Positions 30,029 through 39,299 of a stretch of 64,000 nt of DNA are shown one piece after another. Under the pieces are notes generated by a model. The model searched no databases, was not told where the DNA came from, and saw nothing but the letters and a program-made list of their open reading frames with translations. The DNA lies in assembly GCA_963794265.1 (NCBI GenBank), contig CAWCDJ010000003.1, forward strand, positions 1,798,001-1,862,000, written 5' to 3'. Made by a program: the position numbers and the translations under genes. The stretch's first letter is position 1; every line of letters begins with the position of its first letter. This DNA comes from CAWCDJ01 sp963794265. Lineage in GTDB: Bacteria; Acidobacteriota; Terriglobia; Bryobacterales; Bryobacteraceae.

Positions 30029-31657
30029 ATGAAGCATGGCGCACGACCTGAGCAGATGACACTAGGCCCGTGTGAAAATGATCTTGATCCTCCAAAGTCG
30101 ATGGTAATTGCCTACGCCCCAGATCTGGCCGCCTCTATAGCTGATCTCCGCCAGCGAATAGCAGTGGTACGGCCCCGTGTCGCCGAATGTGTCCGTGTCG
30201 CGCCGCGCATCAACGAATTGGCCGACGCGATCCAGCGAGGCGATGTCAACAGGCCCGAGGCTGTTACGATGCAGGCCGAAATCAATGCACTTTGGGCCTC
30301 TCTCCCGCCTGTTCGGGAACAAACCACCATTGTGTTGGCGGCGGCTTTCGAATTTCTCGACCGGCTTCCGACCCGATCCGTCGGCCTCCAGGAAATTCGC
30401 GCGGAGATTATGCGCACGACCAGCGGTGTACTCCCGGCACCGTTTTTCAAATTTGGAGGAGCCCTCCGAGATCTTCAGATCTTCGAACTTCGCCTTGCGG
30501 AAATGTTGAGCGAAATTGACACGCAGTCAACACAGGTTGACCGCCCAGGGCCGGCCGAGATCAACGTGGCGAGCGACAACGAGGTCAGTGCGATGGCATC
30601 CCCAGAAACCGGAACGGAAGAAAAGAAATGGCGAATGGTGAAAAACCTCGGAGGCGGCGGCCAAGGACTCATTGAGGTCGTCACGCGTGAAGGCGACCCG
30701 ACCGAATACGTCCGTAAGCGGCTCAAGAATATCGACAGCCTGGACCGACGAAAGCGGTTTGATGACGAGTTGCGGGCATATCGCGAGCTCTCCCACCCGA
30801 ACATCGTGACGCTGATTGACTTCGGCACAGAATCATCTGGAAAACAGCGGCCGTTCATTGTGACCGAATACTGCAGTGGCGGATCACTTGAGGATGGCCG
30901 CTGGAAGCGCGGAAATATTCGTCAGGTCCTTGAAGATTTTCTTCAAGTCTGTCAGGGCCTCGCGTGTGCGCATGACCGCGGGGTCATCCATAGGGATATC
31001 AAGCCGGCGAATGTCTTTCAACGCGCGGACGGCAGTCTGGCCGTCGGGGATTTTGGCCTTTGTCTTTTCGGGAATGACGGTGATCGCATAACGGCGACTG
31101 AGGAAGTGGCCGGGTCGCGCTGGTATTGCGCGCCTGAACTCGGTGACGGAAGATTGGACCGGATCGGCCCTTCCTGCGATGTGTATTCGTTGGGAAAGCT
31201 GCTCTACTGGATGTTGGCAGGCCGGATATTTGACCGCGAAAAACACCGTGACGAGCCTTGGGTGATCGGACGGGCTGACCTTCCCTTTCCGATTTACGAA
31301 CTCGTCAATCAGCTTCTTGACCGCATGATCGTTGCCGACCCTTGGAAGCGATACCAGAATTCCGGAGCCGTGGCTGAGTCTGTTCGCGGGTTACTGAGGA
31401 TCGATGCGGCAGGCGGACACGCGATCGGCTTGGGCATTCCACTGTTGTGCACATTTTGTGCGAACGGGACGTACATCTGGCACGCTGACCCATTCCACAA
31501 CAAAGACCGGGCGCGCACCCAGGCGAGTAACTTTGGCGTAAGCCAGGTCGGTGATCCGATGTGGATGATCCTCATCTGTCCCACCTGCGCGAACGTGCAG
31601 CTGTTCCGCCCTGATCTTGCCCCTGAGGCGAAGAAGGTTTGGCAGCGAAAGCCGTAA
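30029..31657 (+). CDS. Ser/Thr protein kinase with C-terminal zinc ribbon
   Basis: About 540 residues. Residues from roughly 25 to 190 are helical and unlike known sensors. The kinase domain is complete: glycine loop LGGGGQGLIEVV, the ATP lysine in YVRKRLKN, HRDIKPANV (catalytic loop), DFGLCLF, and an APE-like YCAPELGDG. The C-terminus has two CxxC pairs (LLCTFCANG and LICPTCANV) forming a zinc ribbon. Start choice is weak: in-frame ATGs lie at 30029, 30056 and 30101, none with a strong ribosome-binding site. It is divergent from the nuclease-like gene and ends next to an ISL3 transposase. Confidence 0.82.
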   Translation: MKHGARPEQMTLGPCENDLDPPKSMVIAYAPDLAASIADLRQRIAVVRPRVAECVRVAPRINELADAIQRGDVNRPEAVTMQAEINALWASLPPVREQTTIVLAAAFEFLDRLPTRSVGLQEIRAEIMRTTSGVLPAPFFKFGGALRDLQIFELRLAEMLSEIDTQSTQVDRPGPAEINVASDNEVSAMASPETGTEEKKWRMVKNLGGGGQGLIEVVTREGDPTEYVRKRLKNIDSLDRRKRFDDELRAYRELSHPNIVTLIDFGTESSGKQRPFIVTEYCSGGSLEDGRWKRGNIRQVLEDFLQVCQGLACAHDRGVIHRDIKPANVFQRADGSLAVGDFGLCLFGNDGDRITATEEVAGSRWYCAPELGDGRLDRIGPSCDVYSLGKLLYWMLAGRIFDREKHRDEPWVIGRADLPFPIYELVNQLLDRMIVADPWKRYQNSGAVAESVRGLLRIDAAGGHAIGLGIPLLCTFCANGTYIWHADPFHNKDRARTQASNFGVSQVGDPMWMILICPTCANVQLFRPDLAPEAKKVWQRKP

Positions 31658-31668
31658 ATTATGATTCG

Positions 31669-32952
31669 TCAGAAGAAATCGTGGGTAGACTCCGGTTCGG
31701 GGAGCTTGCCAAGTGAGTGATAGAGAGCCAGTTCGAGGACGCGATAGGTCCGAAAACCGTAGGATTTTCTCATGGTCACTTTGGCCTTGTTGTTCAGACC
31801 TTCGACGCCGCCGCTGGAGAGCAGTTTTTGAGCCCGGAAATAGTTGAGGATGAGTTCGCGGTGCGTGCGTAGAGAGCGGGCGATTTTCTTCATTGGTTCG
31901 ATCCGTGATCGCATGGTTTGGCGGCACCATTCATCGAGGAATTTGCCGGCCCAAGCCGGTGAGTTGTAGTCCCAGAGCTGCTGGAAGGCTTCCTTGAGCA
32001 GGTAGGCTCGGACAGTCTTGAGGTTGTAGCGGAGGAGATCGCGCAGTCGGAACTGCTGTTCGTCTTTGAGATTCTCACTGCGTTTGAGCAGCAGCCATCG
32101 AGATTTCTTGAGGATCGGGTCGCGGCCCTCGCGTTTCATGCGGCCCGTTTCCTCGGCGCGAACCTTGTCGAGCGCCTTGTTCATATTGGAGACGATGTGG
32201 AAGCGGTCGAGGATATGCAGAGCCTCGGAGCATTTTTCACGGATGAGCTTCAGGTACGGTTCCCACATATCGGAGCAGACGAAGCAGATCTTGGAAATAA
32301 CTTCCTGGCCCATGGCGGTAAAGAATCCCTGGAAGGACTCGATGGTCCGTTCCTTGCCTACCCAGAGCAGACGGGTGACGCCGATATCGATTTGGTAAAC
32401 CAGCGTCAAATACTTGTGGCCCATGGCGTATTGGATTTCGTCAACGCCAATCGCGTCGATCTGGCCGAGCGTGCGGTGCTCCAGTCCCCAAGCGACGACG
32501 TGCTCAACCGCATCAAAAACCTTGTCCCACGAGGTACGAAAGGCCTCCGCTGTCTCTTTCCATGACAGCCGACGCGCCCAACGGGCTAGGAAGAGCATAT
32601 AGGCCTTGGTCAGAGTGCGCTTGCCGTCACACCAGGGAACTTCTTCGACGGCCACCACGCCGCAGCGGCGGCAATCGACACGTCGCATCGCGTACAGCAG
32701 GAAGACGAAGAATCCCCACAGAGGGATGAACTCGAAGCGCCGCTCGGCGAGTCGGTCGTATCCGGGCGCGGGCAAATGGCACCGCGAGCAGACCGCGGCT
32801 GAAACTTTGCGCGGTCGCAGGACCACTTCGATGCTCCTCCTGTCGGTACTGAAACGAGCGTGCTCATAGACAAAACCTCGGAAACGATGGCAGCGGTTCA
32901 GGATCGTGGTCAATTCCATGGCGGCGAAGCCTTCACGATAAATCGTCCCCAA
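31669..32952 (-). CDS. ISL3-family transposase
   Basis: About 416-427 residues (starts at 32952 or, more likely, 32919, MELTTILNRC). It has an N-terminal zinc-binding domain with CxxC pairs (AVCSRCHLP and CRRCG), the HTH stretch RRLSWKETAEAFRTSW, and the ISL3 DDE core (AIGVDEIQYA, CSDMWEPYLKLI, and the C-terminal GGVEGLNNKAKVTMRKSYG). The stop lies 12 bases after the kinase stop. I could not find convincing terminal inverted repeats or an 8-base target duplication, so the limits of the element are unknown. The frame is intact. Confidence 0.9.
   Translation of the reverse strand: MGTIYREGFAAMELTTILNRCHRFRGFVYEHARFSTDRRSIEVVLRPRKVSAAVCSRCHLPAPGYDRLAERRFEFIPLWGFFVFLLYAMRRVDCRRCGVVAVEEVPWCDGKRTLTKAYMLFLARWARRLSWKETAEAFRTSWDKVFDAVEHVVAWGLEHRTLGQIDAIGVDEIQYAMGHKYLTLVYQIDIGVTRLLWVGKERTIESFQGFFTAMGQEVISKICFVCSDMWEPYLKLIREKCSEALHILDRFHIVSNMNKALDKVRAEETGRMKREGRDPILKKSRWLLLKRSENLKDEQQFRLRDLLRYNLKTVRAYLLKEAFQQLWDYNSPAWAGKFLDEWCRQTMRSRIEPMKKIARSLRTHRELILNYFRAQKLLSSGGVEGLNNKAKVTMRKSYGFRTYRVLELALYHSLGKLPEPESTHDFF
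31669..32952 (-). mobile_element. ISL3-family element, ends unresolved
   Basis: Inferred from the intact transposase alone. Only the coding part is given because no matching terminal repeats could be recognised between 31640-31690 and 32940-33000. Confidence 0.5.
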
Positions 32953-33033
32953 TGGGTTGCCCGAAACCCTGAACTTGGGCTAGCCTGTGATCGTTCGCCG
33001 GAGGTCCTGCCTTTTGCAAGCTAGGAAGGTGTC

Positions 33034-33537
33034 GTGAGCAAAACCAAATACGTCGAATATGCGGGCCATGGTTTTTGGGCTTATGACGTCGGGCTGGGTG
33101 TTTTCCTCAAGCATCTCATCGATGCCGGTGAGGCGAGCGATCAGGCAGGGACAGCATGGCTATCAGCCGCCGTTTCGTCATGGCGCACTGCGGCTGGCAT
33201 CCCCGACATTGGGCTAACCCTGGATGCAGGCTGGTCAACTGAGCAGCGGCAGACGTTCGTCGCCCTGGTGGAAGATGCTTGTGCGAGGTTGGCGAAGCGT
33301 GTATCGATACCCGCCGAGGAGATCGTTGCCTGGCCGATCCTTGACGATCTGCACATCTTTCCTCGTGGAGCATCGGAAGTGGAGACAACTCCTGTCATCG
33401 AACTTGGCCGCGCATTCATTGAATTGGTCTCAGGAGAATTGCCTGAACCACCGGCTGGGAAGATCTGGATCTATGGTACGGAAACTGGTCGTGAAGTCTA
33501 TCCTCCGGACGTACGGTTCGTGGACTTCCCGGATTAA
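33034..33537 (+). CDS. Hypothetical protein, GTG start
   Basis: 167 residues. The start is a GTG with an AGGAAGG ribosome-binding site 4-10 bases upstream, and the frame is well used. The sequence begins SKTKYVEYAGHGFWAYDVGL and has no motif I know. It is small, acidic and soluble. It lies just beyond the ISL3 transposase, and a link to the PIN-like genes downstream is not evident. It could be an immunity-type or regulatory protein, but nothing in the sequence decides this. Confidence 0.55.
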   Translation: MSKTKYVEYAGHGFWAYDVGLGVFLKHLIDAGEASDQAGTAWLSAAVSSWRTAAGIPDIGLTLDAGWSTEQRQTFVALVEDACARLAKRVSIPAEEIVAWPILDDLHIFPRGASEVETTPVIELGRAFIELVSGELPEPPAGKIWIYGTETGREVYPPDVRFVDFPD

Positions 33538-33894
33538 GGCTGTGTTTCGGTGTGGCGCGACCTTCAGTCCGTCATTCAGGATCGCGGGGGCCGCGTCCAG
33601 TACGGCGTTCCGGCCAGTGTGGACTTATCAGTGACCCACAAATTCCTCTGACGAGGCTAAATTATCAGCTAAGTTGCTTGCATGTGCCTACCAAGAGCAA
33701 CGCTCACCAGGCCTGGCGATCGCTCAAGAACTTCCGCACGTTCAATCGCCGTCGCGATGCCGACTTGTGGGGACCTATTTCCGTGAGCGGCGTTTCACGG
33801 AAGCGATCCACGAGCGGCAGGGATGCTGGCGCGGGCACCGCAGGTGAGGCTGACGACCCGCGCGAATGCGCGCCGGATCATCGATAATCGCAAT
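33538..33894. other. Intergenic region without a supported gene
   Basis: About 357 bases upstream of the first PIN-like gene. Short frames are present but have no plausible protein content. It must hold the promoter of the PIN-like pair; no clear dyad was found. Confidence 0.4.
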
Positions 33895-35163
33895 ATGCCG
33901 CGCAGGCCATACCTGCTTTTCGATAAGTCGTCGCTCGAAAGCCTGAATATTGACGAGGCGGCGTTGCTGGATACTTTTTACGCATGCGTCATCACGCCGG
34001 TTTTCTTTGCTGAATGCCTTGCCGATCTCCAAAAGGAGGGCATCCGCAGCAAAAGCACTCCGGAGCAGATCGTCGGCTCTCTCGCTGACAGGACACCACG
34101 TTACGAAGCCTGCGTGTCGCTCCATCATCTCGGCGTCCTGCGATGGGAGTTGGTGGGGGAAACCGGCCTCATGAGGCTCAAGTGCGGTCCATTCGTACCC
34201 GGTGCGAAACCAGTCCAGCTCGGCGATCAGAAAGGCGTCATTTTCCAGCAGCCCGTGGAGCAGGAGGCGATGGACCGATGGATGAAGCGGGAGTTCCGGA
34301 ACGTGGAACGTCTCATCGCGAAACGATGGCGACAGTCTCTCACATCAATCGACTTCAATGCCATGGTTGCGAACCTCACGGCGGCGATAGGCACACACTG
34401 GCGCAGGCCACAGACCTTGCAAGACGCCAGAACAATGGCCGACATCATCATCGATAACATAGACCAGCAACGGCTTCTCGCATTCGGCATCGACATGCTA
34501 GGCCTTTCGGACATCAGGGAAGCAGCCGTTTCGAAATGGGTTGGCAGCCGGCGACGGCCGCTTCGGGAATGCGTGCCCCATTTCATCTTCATGCTGACAG
34601 TCAATATTTTCTTCTGCCTCGTGCAGCCCACGCAATTGCTTCGGAACGTAAAACCAAGTCACCTCATTGATCTCGCCTATCTCTATTACCTCCCGTTTTG
34701 CTCGATCTTCACCTCGAAGGACAATTTTCACGCGCACGTCGCGCCGCTGTTCCTGACTCCGGAACAGACCTTCGTCAACGGCATCGATCTGAAGGACGAT
34801 CTGAAGAAACTGGATCAGCATTACTCTGCGCTCGACGCAACACTGTTCAGGGAAGGGACCACATCCTTCGCACGCCATCCTCCCGACGATCAGGCGTTCC
34901 TCACAACCCGGCTCTGGGACAAGCATGTGCCCAAATGGCGCGACGAGCCGCCTCCAGTCAAGCTACCCAAACAACTTCAGGACGCTCTCATGCAGATAAT
35001 GAAAGAAACCAGAGAATCACAAGAGGTTTCTCCTCACAACGTCGCGAGCGTCAGCGAGCTTGGCTACGTACATATGGAAACCACGATCCCTCTGCGCAAG
35101 GGTAAATACCGCCGCTACCCCGAGGAGCTTGAACAGCGAATCATCGAGGATGAAGGTGGGTGA
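33895..35163 (+). CDS. PIN-like nuclease, first of two tandem paralogs
   Basis: 422 residues from the ATG at 33895 (MPRRPYLLFDKSSLESL). The N-terminus LLFDKSSLESL places an acidic residue after a beta strand. VFFAECLADLQ gives a conserved acid, and LIDLAYLYYLPFCSIFTSKDN gives the third acid plus a further D in the pattern D...LPFC...T.KDN that matches PIN domains (VapC-like). The middle 250 residues are a helical insertion. It is clearly related over its whole length to the next gene. The nuclease role is inferred from the pattern, not from a recognised family. Confidence 0.5.
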   Translation: MPRRPYLLFDKSSLESLNIDEAALLDTFYACVITPVFFAECLADLQKEGIRSKSTPEQIVGSLADRTPRYEACVSLHHLGVLRWELVGETGLMRLKCGPFVPGAKPVQLGDQKGVIFQQPVEQEAMDRWMKREFRNVERLIAKRWRQSLTSIDFNAMVANLTAAIGTHWRRPQTLQDARTMADIIIDNIDQQRLLAFGIDMLGLSDIREAAVSKWVGSRRRPLRECVPHFIFMLTVNIFFCLVQPTQLLRNVKPSHLIDLAYLYYLPFCSIFTSKDNFHAHVAPLFLTPEQTFVNGIDLKDDLKKLDQHYSALDATLFREGTTSFARHPPDDQAFLTTRLWDKHVPKWRDEPPPVKLPKQLQDALMQIMKETRESQEVSPHNVASVSELGYVHMETTIPLRKGKYRRYPEELEQRIIEDEGG

Positions 35164-35225
35164 GCTGGCAAACTAGCTTGGTTTCGTTTTGCGCTCTAAG
35201 GATACTCATCACCGATAATTGACCT

Positions 35226-36500
35226 ATGGCTCAGGGGCCGTCGCTGATTTTTGACAAATCCTCGCTGGAAAGCCTCAATCTCGATGAGGCCGTGATGATG
35301 GACAACTTCTATATGTCCACGATCACGCCGCTTTTCTTCGTAGAATGCCTGGCGGATCTGGAAAAGTCGATCCGGAGCAAGAGTACCCCGGAACAGCTCG
35401 TTGGCTCACTGGCGAACCGTACGCCGGACGTGCAGGGAAACCCCAACGCGCATCACCTGCACATCCTGCAGGCGGAATTATACCGGCAATTCGACATCAC
35501 GCAAGTCATGGGCCGGGTGGCGCTCGCGGGTGGCCGAGCCGTGCAACTCGGCGACAAGCAGGGCGTCGTCTACCAGCAGTCCGAGGAGGCCGACGCATTC
35601 ATGCGATGGTCGCGCCGCGAATTTCTGGAGGTGGAACGCGATATCGCCAAACGCTGGCGCCGGTCACTGACCGCAATCGATTTCGAAAAGATGGTTACGA
35701 GGGTTTCGGAAGAAATCGGTCCTTGGCGGCTTCCGAAGTCCCTCACCGATGCGAAGCAGATCGCCGAAACCGTGATCGACTATCTCGATCCTGAATTCCT
35801 GCTCAGCTTCGGCCTCGACCTACTTGGCGTCCCCGAAACCACCGAAGATGTAGTCAACGACTGGAAGCAGAGACGCAAACCCAATTTGCGCGGGCACGTC
35901 CCTTATTTCGTATTCCTCCTGACGATCAATATCTTCTTTTGCCTGGTTCTGCCGACGCAATTGTTGCGAAACGTGAAGCCCAGCCATCGGGTCGATCTCG
36001 CGTATCTTTACTATCTGCCGTTCTGCTCGGTCTTTACGTCCAAGGACAACTTCCACGCCCAGATCGTTCCCCTTTTCCTTGGTCCGATGCAGGATTTCAT
36101 CAACGGCATTGACTTCAAGGACGACATGAAGCGGCTCGTGGCGTATTATTCGGCCCTCCCGGAAGAAACGCTCAAAATGGGGCTCAGCAGTTTCGCCGCC
36201 TATCCGCCTGAAGATAAGTCCTTCTTTACGACCCGCATGTGGGATAAATACCTGCCGCGCTGGCGTGCTTTCAAGAATGAGCCGAAGAAACCGCGCGATC
36301 CCGAGGAAGATAAGCGCACGGTTGAAAGGCTAAAGCAGATGTCGGATTCGCCGGAACTCCGGCCGGGGGACGAAAGCGCACCGATGGACAGCGCCGATTA
36401 TGTCGCGCTCAAGCGCGAAATTTGGCCGCGGAAAGGCAAATGGCTGCGGTTTTCAGAAGACCAGATTAGGCGTATGCAGGAACGGGACGACCCTGAATAG
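35226..36500 (+). CDS. PIN-like nuclease, second of two tandem paralogs
   Basis: 424 residues, start ATG at 35226, 62 bases after the stop of its paralog. The two share the N-terminal FDKSSLESLN motif, the helical middle, and the block around LLRNVKPSH and DLAYLYYLPFCSVFTSKDNF. Charged, divergent C-terminal tails follow. Conservation is strongest exactly at the acidic positions expected of a PIN active site. Tandem duplication with divergent linkers suggests either a heterodimer or paralogs with different partners. No antitoxin-like gene is adjacent. Confidence 0.52.
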   Translation: MAQGPSLIFDKSSLESLNLDEAVMMDNFYMSTITPLFFVECLADLEKSIRSKSTPEQLVGSLANRTPDVQGNPNAHHLHILQAELYRQFDITQVMGRVALAGGRAVQLGDKQGVVYQQSEEADAFMRWSRREFLEVERDIAKRWRRSLTAIDFEKMVTRVSEEIGPWRLPKSLTDAKQIAETVIDYLDPEFLLSFGLDLLGVPETTEDVVNDWKQRRKPNLRGHVPYFVFLLTINIFFCLVLPTQLLRNVKPSHRVDLAYLYYLPFCSVFTSKDNFHAQIVPLFLGPMQDFINGIDFKDDMKRLVAYYSALPEETLKMGLSSFAAYPPEDKSFFTTRMWDKYLPRWRAFKNEPKKPRDPEEDKRTVERLKQMSDSPELRPGDESAPMDSADYVALKREIWPRKGKWLRFSEDQIRRMQERDDPE

Positions 36501-36903
36501 CTGACGAACCATTCCCTCTCGGACTTCCCGCTAGCGCGCCCAGAGCAGCGCAGCGGCGGTGACGCCGCCGATGGACTCCCCGTAACGGACAAAAGTGGTT
36601 TCCGGGAAAATGACCGTCAGTGGCGTTTCGGGAACGTTCACCGGCGGTTCCTCCTAATCGCCCCCACTCGGAGAATGCCGCCAAGCAGGGCGTTCTGAAA
36701 GATCACGCACGGGAAGTCCGCATCCCCGGAAGATTACTCCCCAAACGCGCTTGCGACTGGTCTTCAGGCGACACGGTGCCGTGTCGTCGGCGTCTCTTAG
36801 AGTGGCCCGCGAAGCGGCTCGCGCCCTGTTCTTACGCGTAACCACGACGTTCACGGATCTTTGGAATCCGTGCTCGGTCTCCCAAGGACACGTAGTGCGC
36901 CGC
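36501..36903. other. Intergenic junction without a supported gene
   Basis: About 400 bases between two convergent transcription units. Only out-of-frame short ORFs are present. The PRTRC-type backbone starts to the right, so an element edge may lie here, but no repeat was identified. Confidence 0.4.
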
Positions 36904-37413
36904 CTACTGAGCAACAGCTTCCGACATGGCGCCCTGCTCAGTGGCCTTGGCGGCAGCCTTCTTCGCCGGTTTCGGCAGAGCGTTTTTCGCAGGTTTCTTG
37001 GCAGCGGTCTTTTGTTTTGCAGCTTTCTTGGCGCCGACTGGCTGCTCCTTCGCAGCCTCGGCTCGTTTGAGCGCCCAACGGCGTTTCGTAGCCTCAGAAA
37101 TGGCGCGCCTGCCAGCGGCACTGATCTTCCGCTTTGGCTTTGCTGGTTCCGGTCTGGCCGCTGGTTCCGGCTTCTGAGATTCCGCCTTTATTGCCGCCCA
37201 TCTCTTCTTCTGGCCTTCTGCCATACGGCGACGGGCGGCGGCACTGACCTTGCGCTTACGTGTGGGTGCTTCCGGTGTGACGATTCCCTCGGTTCTGCCA
37301 CCGGACAACATGGCCCGGAGTTCCCCAATCTGTGTATCTATTCGTCTTTTTTGCGACTCGAAACCTTCGATGGCGGCTGCGATGATTTCAGCGTTCAGTT
37401 TTGGCGTGGGCAT
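36904..37413 (-). CDS. Histone-H1-like basic protein with repeated motif
   Basis: About 169 residues from the ATG at 37413 (MPTPKLNAEI). The protein is lysine- and alanine-rich. The same 24-residue unit appears twice: KRKVSAAARRRMAEGQKKRW and KRKISAAGRRAISEATKRRW. The C-terminus is AKK/PAK repeats like bacterial H1-like proteins. It probably binds DNA non-specifically in nucleoid or plasmid packaging. It is the left-most gene of the PRTRC backbone. A hairpin lies 25 bases upstream of the start. Confidence 0.7.
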   Translation of the reverse strand: MPTPKLNAEIIAAAIEGFESQKRRIDTQIGELRAMLSGGRTEGIVTPEAPTRKRKVSAAARRRMAEGQKKRWAAIKAESQKPEPAARPEPAKPKRKISAAGRRAISEATKRRWALKRAEAAKEQPVGAKKAAKQKTAAKKPAKNALPKPAKKAAAKATEQGAMSEAVAQ

Positions 37414-37437
37414 AATTCGTTCTCGATTCCGTTCTGT

Positions 37438-37467
37438 TGGCCGCAAGGATCATTGTACATCCGGCCA
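37438..37467 (-). promoter_or_regulatory. Leader hairpin upstream of the H1-like gene
   Basis: Arms TGGCC...GGAT and ATCC...GGCCA close a loop of 8 bases. The 3' edge in the transcript is 25 bases before the start codon. Confidence 0.55.
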
Positions 37468-37554
37468 GCTACTCATCCGTGCTCTTGCGACTGGACTGCT
37501 TTCAGCCTCGGCCCAACTGAACCACACTTGACGTTAGACATCCCCAAAACTTCC

Positions 37555-38205
37555 TCAGCGTAGCCGGACGTGGTGCCCTTTTACAAGCGACACTCCCGTG
37601 ATCGTTTCGCCTCGTGCCAAGGCGTCGGACAGAATCCCTCGTTGCAGGTCCTTCTGCACAGTCTTGCCGTCTGCGGCTCCGACGAGACGGTCCCGAAGCG
37701 GACTTGGCGGAAGCGACGCCACGATCTCACGCCACTCCGGCCACGTGAGCTCCACTTTCGCCCGGTAGAAGCCGTCGGGAATGTGCGTAGTCTCCTGAAT
37801 TGTCAGTGACGGCGCGCTGTTGGCCTGCAGGCTGATCGTATTCAGGGAACCCCGCAACTTCGGCGTGCTCCGCGAGATCATAAGCCAGACGAGCATCTGC
37901 TTCAGACGCTTCTCACGGTTCTCTGCGGCCTTGTATCGTGCCTGAAAGCGCTCTGCCTCACGTTGAGCGAGTTCCGCTTCCGCTTTCTGTGCCTTCAAGT
38001 AGTTCGCGATTCGATCTACCTTGTATCCGAACGCTTCGGCGTAGGTCGCCAGGGCGGTCTTGATGTCCTCCGAAATCTCACCATTGTTCGCCTCGGCTTC
38101 CTGCGCTGCCGCCTCGACCAAGGCCTCCAGCGACTCGTCGATATCGAACATGCTGAGCCCCTTGGCCACGTCTTGGGCCGTGATTGCCATTGGTACTGCG
38201 CTCAT
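37555..38205 (-). CDS. Siphovirus Gp157-family protein
   Basis: 216 residues, beginning MSAVPMAITAQDVAKG. A long amphipathic helix (about residues 35-100) leads to a C-terminal beta-rich region (LTIQETTHIPDGFYR, then the conserved KKD/QKD-like QKDLQRGI). This is the layout of the Gp157 family, which occurs in phages and plasmids and was named from a phage protein linked to phage resistance. It overlaps the OB-HD gene stop by ATGA. Confidence 0.8.
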   Translation of the reverse strand: MSAVPMAITAQDVAKGLSMFDIDESLEALVEAAAQEAEANNGEISEDIKTALATYAEAFGYKVDRIANYLKAQKAEAELAQREAERFQARYKAAENREKRLKQMLVWLMISRSTPKLRGSLNTISLQANSAPSLTIQETTHIPDGFYRAKVELTWPEWREIVASLPPSPLRDRLVGAADGKTVQKDLQRGILSDALARGETITGVSLVKGHHVRLR

Positions 38206-39212
38206 GCTGCTTTGCCTCCCTCGATTGTTTGCGGTCTATCGCCGGGTTCCGGATGTTCCCCAAATCCGCGGAACAACTGCCGTTCGAGCGACGGGACATA
38301 CGATGTGAACTCTTCGCCGGCCGGTGCTGAAGCGATCAGCCTGAACACCTGTTCCATTCGCGCGTCCATCAGATCCAGGAGAGAAAGCGCAAAGGCCTCC
38401 GGCAGCATCGGTCGCCGCAGCGCGCCTTTGTCCAGGTCGCCGTGATGGCTCACGATGAAGTGTTGAAGGACGGTCTTGAGGTCCAGCGGAAACCCGGCCA
38501 AGCGTCCTACATGCTTCTCGAGGATCTCCAGGCCGAGCGTGACGTGCTCGATCAGTTGGCCCCGCGTCGTGTAGGCGAAACGAACACCCGTTAATGCCAG
38601 CGTTTCGATCTTCCCAAGGTCGTGAAGAATGGCTCCAGCGATGAGCCAATCCAAGTTGAGGCGGGGATAGTGCGCGGTCAATCCGGCGGCGAGGTTACAG
38701 AGCGAAAGGATGTGCTCCAGCAATCCTCCCCGGAACGCGTGATGGATCTTCATCGCCGCCGGCGCTGTCTTGAGCCGCGCGCTGATGGAAACGTCGTTGA
38801 TGATCGACTCCAGCAGGTTCCGAAGGGGCTCGTCGCGCACCATCGCGACAAACGACTCCAACTCGCCGAACATTTCCTCGGGATCGCGGATTGACGCCGG
38901 ATAGAAATCAGAGGCGGTATACTCCTGTGGTTCACAGCGTCGAATCCGGCGGACAATCAGCTGCGGCTTATCGTTGTACTGTTCCATCGCGCCCCGAACC
39001 TTCACGACGTCGTTGCAGTCGAACAATTGGGTGACGGTCTCGGGGTCGTCCCAGGCTTTGGCGTCTAATTCGCCGCTTCGGTCCGCCAAGCGAACCGATA
39101 GGAATGATCCGCCATTTCTCTTCGGCCGCAGTTCCTTTTCGATGACCGCCGCCAGGAAGGTGACCTCGCCAGACTGCGGCAGGTCGTTGATGTAGAAACC
39201 CTTATTCTCCAT
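38202..39212 (-). CDS. OB-fold/HD-domain 3'-5' exoribonuclease, YhaM-like
   Basis: 336 residues. An N-terminal OB-fold nucleic-acid-binding domain (about 15-95, VRLADRSGELDAKAWDDP) precedes an HD phosphohydrolase domain (H167 in GGLLEHILSLC, then AGAILHDLGKIETL with H197-D198, and SHHGDL near 255). This matches YhaM/CBF1 3'-to-5' exoribonucleases. Start at 39212, with a GAGG site. The gene is the head of a short operon with Gp157. A hairpin with 12-13-base arms sits 21 bases upstream of the start. Confidence 0.85.
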   Translation of the reverse strand: MENKGFYINDLPQSGEVTFLAAVIEKELRPKRNGGSFLSVRLADRSGELDAKAWDDPETVTQLFDCNDVVKVRGAMEQYNDKPQLIVRRIRRCEPQEYTASDFYPASIRDPEEMFGELESFVAMVRDEPLRNLLESIINDVSISARLKTAPAAMKIHHAFRGGLLEHILSLCNLAAGLTAHYPRLNLDWLIAGAILHDLGKIETLALTGVRFAYTTRGQLIEHVTLGLEILEKHVGRLAGFPLDLKTVLQHFIVSHHGDLDKGALRRPMLPEAFALSLLDLMDARMEQVFRLIASAPAGEEFTSYVPSLERQLFRGFGEHPEPGDRPQTIEGGKAA

Positions 39213-39232
39213 GTGTCGTACCTCGTGAGCTA

Positions 39233-39279
39233 GCTACGGCGGAGGTGTGCAATCCCTCTTTCTGCCCCCTCCGCGTAGC
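39233..39279 (-). promoter_or_regulatory. Leader hairpin upstream of the YhaM-like gene
   Basis: Arms GCTACGGCGGAGG and CCTCCGCGTAGC pair with one bulge. The 3' edge in the transcript is 21 bases before the start codon. The helicase stop is 21 bases on the other side. Confidence 0.65.
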
Positions 39280-39299
39280 CTCTTCGTGTTGTGTTCCGG

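Noticed and set aside
31640..33000. Terminal inverted repeats of the ISL3 element
   Set aside because: A weak similarity between GGTTTGGCA near 31637 and the reverse complement near 32970 was considered, but it would lie inside the kinase gene and is too short to accept.
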